Shown here in pieces: positions 61,826-64,000 of a stretch of 64,000 nucleotides of DNA. Under the pieces are notes generated by a model. That model saw only the letters and a program-made list of their open reading frames with translations, was not told where the DNA came from and did no database searches. The position numbers were made by a program, and so were the translations under genes. The stretch's first letter is position 1; every line of letters starts with the position of its first letter. Origin of the DNA: JAILLW01 sp045629045 (GTDB lineage: Bacteria; Bacillota; Clostridia; Lachnospirales; Lachnospiraceae); NCBI GenBank assembly GCA_045629045.1, contig JAZQQM010000004.1, forward strand, positions 1 through 64,000. Reading direction: 5' to 3'.

Positions 61826-63574
61826 ATGCTACAAAAAATCAACTACATATTCGACAAAAAACAGAAGTTAATGTTCCTTGTATTGGGTATTTTAATCTTC
61901 ATCGGAGGTATACTCGAAACCCTCGGTGTAGGTACTATGATACCTGTAGTTACGGTACTTTTGACTCCTGACAAACTTCAAAGCACTATCGATGGAAATG
62001 AAACATTAACTAAGATATGTGCTTTCTTTAATGTTACCAATGCAAGTGACTTAACAACGTTCCTGCTGGTTCTTCTCATGATAGTGTTCGTTGTTAAGAA
62101 TTTATTCATTTTGTTTCAGGTCAGTGTTCAGACCAAGTTTATCGCACATAATCGTAATAAAATGATTGCCAGAGTAATGGCCGAGTTCCTAAACAGACCT
62201 TACGAGGACTATTTGGGCGCGGACATTCCGACTGTATTTCGACTGACGGATGCGGATATTCCAACTACGTTTACATTGCTTACGAATCTTCTTTCGCTTA
62301 TTTCGGAAGCAATTGTATCGCTGTTCATTTTTATATTCCTCTTGTTCCAGGATACGAAGATGACATTGTTTATTGTTTTGGTGTTCGGAATTCTAACATT
62401 GGTAATAACCAAGATTTTCAAACCGAGACTTAACAAAATCGGTGTTAAGAATCAGAACTATCAGTCACGAATTGCCAAGTGGCGTATTCAGGCAACATAC
62501 GGCCTTAAGGATGTTAAGGTCCTCAATCGTGAGGAATTCTTCGTTCGCAATTATTATGAAACCGGTGAGGTTGGAGCAGAGATAGCCAAAACTTATACGG
62601 TTATGAATAATATTCCACGTCTTGCCATAGAAACCGTATTTATGGTTAGTATGCTTTCTTTCATTCTTGTTTTCATCAAGGGTGGCGGTGATGTGACGGC
62701 AATGATTACGACGGTTGCAACTTTTGCTGTTGCCGCAGTCAGAGTCCTTCCTTCTGTTAACAGAATCAATACTTATCTGACGGAGATTTCTTATATGCAG
62801 CCGTGCCTTGATTTTGTGTATGAGAATCTTCAGGAAGGCATGAAGAATGATGAGATGCTTAAAGCACGTAAAGCCAACAGTATTTCGGAAGCCCTTGTGC
62901 TTAAAGATAAGATTGAACTTAACCATATATCTTTTCACTATCCGGATGCAGACAAAAATATATTTACCGATGCTCATATGGTAGTTAAGAAAGGACAGTC
63001 GGTAGGTATTATAGGACCTTCAGGGGCAGGAAAATCAACGGTGGTTGATATTCTGCTTGGATTATTGCACGCACAGGAGGGTGAGATTACCTGTGACGGA
63101 ATTGATATTTTTAAGAATTACGAATCATGGCTTGCCCAGATAGGTTATATTCCGCAGACTATCTATTTGATTGATGAATCGATTAGAGAGAACATTGCCT
63201 TTGGTATTGATGCGGATAAGATTGATGAAGACAGGATTTGGGAAGCTCTTGAAGAAGCACAACTTGCGGATTTCGTAAGATCATTGCCGGAAGGCCTTGA
63301 TGCAAAGATAGGTGACAGAGGTGTTCGAATATCGGGTGGTCAAAGACAGCGTATCGGAATTGCCAGAGCTCTTTACAATAAGCCTGAAATTCTCGTATTT
63401 GATGAGGCAACATCGGCACTTGATAATGAAACTGAAGCAGCGGTTATGGATGCGGTCAACAGCTTCCACGGCAAGAAGACTATGGTAATTATTGCCCACA
63501 GGTTAAACACTATTGCCAACTGCGATGTAATCTATAAAGTTGATAACGAAAAGCTGGTTGAAACGACATTATGA
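61826..63574 (+). CDS. ABC transporter (TMD-NBD fusion), PglK/MsbA-like flippase
   Basis: This protein of about 582 residues is a paralogue of the transporter at 13701. Six membrane helices (about 1-320) precede an ATPase domain with Walker A GPSGAGKST, YIPQTIYLID, signature ISGGQRQRIGIARAL, Walker B ILVFDEATSALD and the His in IIAHR. I start at the ATG at 61826, where GGAAAAG precedes it; an ATG at 61811 adds five residues but has almost no leader after the predicted transcription start. It probably flips a lipid-linked oligosaccharide. Having two such genes suggests two glycans or two lipid-linked substrates. Confidence 0.87.
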   Translation: MLQKINYIFDKKQKLMFLVLGILIFIGGILETLGVGTMIPVVTVLLTPDKLQSTIDGNETLTKICAFFNVTNASDLTTFLLVLLMIVFVVKNLFILFQVSVQTKFIAHNRNKMIARVMAEFLNRPYEDYLGADIPTVFRLTDADIPTTFTLLTNLLSLISEAIVSLFIFIFLLFQDTKMTLFIVLVFGILTLVITKIFKPRLNKIGVKNQNYQSRIAKWRIQATYGLKDVKVLNREEFFVRNYYETGEVGAEIAKTYTVMNNIPRLAIETVFMVSMLSFILVFIKGGGDVTAMITTVATFAVAAVRVLPSVNRINTYLTEISYMQPCLDFVYENLQEGMKNDEMLKARKANSISEALVLKDKIELNHISFHYPDADKNIFTDAHMVVKKGQSVGIIGPSGAGKSTVVDILLGLLHAQEGEITCDGIDIFKNYESWLAQIGYIPQTIYLIDESIRENIAFGIDADKIDEDRIWEALEEAQLADFVRSLPEGLDAKIGDRGVRISGGQRQRIGIARALYNKPEILVFDEATSALDNETEAAVMDAVNSFHGKKTMVIIAHRLNTIANCDVIYKVDNEKLVETTL

Positions 63575-64000
63575 TAGGAACCGTACTTACTAAAGGTCAG
63601 GGATTAGGAAATCAATTATTCTGCTATGTGACAACAAGATGCATAGCACTTGATAACGGATATGATTTTAGTATCCTCGGACGCGAAACCATGGCCAACA
63701 ATATTCATAGTGACTGTGGCCTGTATTTTATGGACCTGGATTATGGCGTAGAGTCTTCTGCCGAGGATTTTGATAGGGAATATCAAGAAAAGGAAGAAAG
63801 GCTCTTTGCTCCGAATTCAAAGCATGATGCATTTTTGTACGGCGCCTGTGTGTCACCGACAGATGAGAATATGCGACATATTCCGGATCGAACTTTGATT
63901 TCGGGAATTATGCAGTCAGAAGACTATTTTATTCACCATCGTGATGAAATAAAGCAGTGGCTTAAGGTTAAAGATGAGTTCGACTGCTATGAATACAGCA
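63571..64000 (+). CDS. GT11-like glycosyltransferase, cut by window end
   Basis: An ATG at 63571 overlaps the stop of the ABC gene (ATGA), and the frame stays open for 143 codons to the window edge. The N-terminus VLTKGQGLGNQLFCYVTTRCIA is the GDP-binding G-x-GNQLF signature of GT11 fucosyltransferase-like enzymes, and FAPNSKHDAFLYG and ISGIMQSEDYF fit the same fold. The H-x-R-R motif would lie beyond the window. It is coupled to the flippase gene and is probably the first of further glycosyltransferases downstream. Confidence 0.82.
   Translation, partial: MIGTVLTKGQGLGNQLFCYVTTRCIALDNGYDFSILGRETMANNIHSDCGLYFMDLDYGVESSAEDFDREYQEKEERLFAPNSKHDAFLYGACVSPTDENMRHIPDRTLISGIMQSEDYFIHHRDEIKQWLKVKDEFDCYEYS

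Overview
The window looks like chromosomal DNA of a low-GC, Gram-positive anaerobe, most likely a Lachnospiraceae member of the Butyrivibrio/Pseudobutyrivibrio kind. This rests on base composition, AGGAG-type ribosome binding sites, the pth-mfd pairing, a NptA-PhoU phosphate transporter, an XpaC/TelA pair and a surface-glycan locus built from pgl/CapD-type enzymes. Species assignment is inference. No rRNA, tRNA or CRISPR array was seen.

Region 1 (1-10257) is mostly housekeeping: a truncated zinc-ribbon membrane protein on the minus strand, two tandem repeat arrays, pth, an asparaginase, mfd, a GT-C-like membrane protein and a Na/phosphate symporter. Region 2 (10258-13700) has one PseC-like aminotransferase, then about 2.1 kb of repeat-rich DNA. 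Inside that DNA lies a single minus-strand PD-(D/E)XK-nuclease-like gene with a strong promoter and Shine-Dalgarno sequence but no ATG/GTG/TTG at the proper place. Triple arrays of TTACATAC...GTATGTAA palindromes with a period of about 63 bp lie on both sides of it.

Region 3 (13701-49718) is a run of plus-strand, closely spaced or overlapping glycan genes. It holds a PglK-like ABC flippase; WecE- and PglE-type aminotransferases; a PglF/CapD dehydratase; a PglC-type phosphoglycosyltransferase followed directly by an ATP-grasp ligase and a PglA-like GT4; two polyprenyl-phosphate sugar synthases (GtrB type) with many GT-C-like membrane proteins that could use their products; an O-antigen ligase/polymerase; TviB/TviC (UDP-HexNAc dehydrogenase and epimerase); a deacetylase-like protein; a GH88/GH105-like protein; an MBOAT acyltransferase with a GDS-motif partner; and five GT4 enzymes in all. 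Region 4 (49888-64000) continues with an AsnB-type amidotransferase, a GT11-like enzyme, a DUF5672-like protein and a GT2 fused to a Wzy-like polymerase. Next come a convergent acyltransferase, a DUF6056-like membrane protein, XpaC, TelA, another GT2, a second PglK-like flippase with its own promoter, and a GT11-like gene cut by the window edge.

Read together, the locus probably builds one or more lipid-linked oligosaccharides on undecaprenyl phosphate. These would carry amino-deoxy sugars and N-acetylhexosaminuronic acid (possibly amidated), be flipped by ABC transporters, be polymerised or ligated outside, and be decorated by acyl groups and by GT-C transferases. The assignments are from sequence motifs recognised by eye. 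Sugar identities and the final product (capsule, teichoic-like polymer or glycoprotein) cannot be settled from this sequence.
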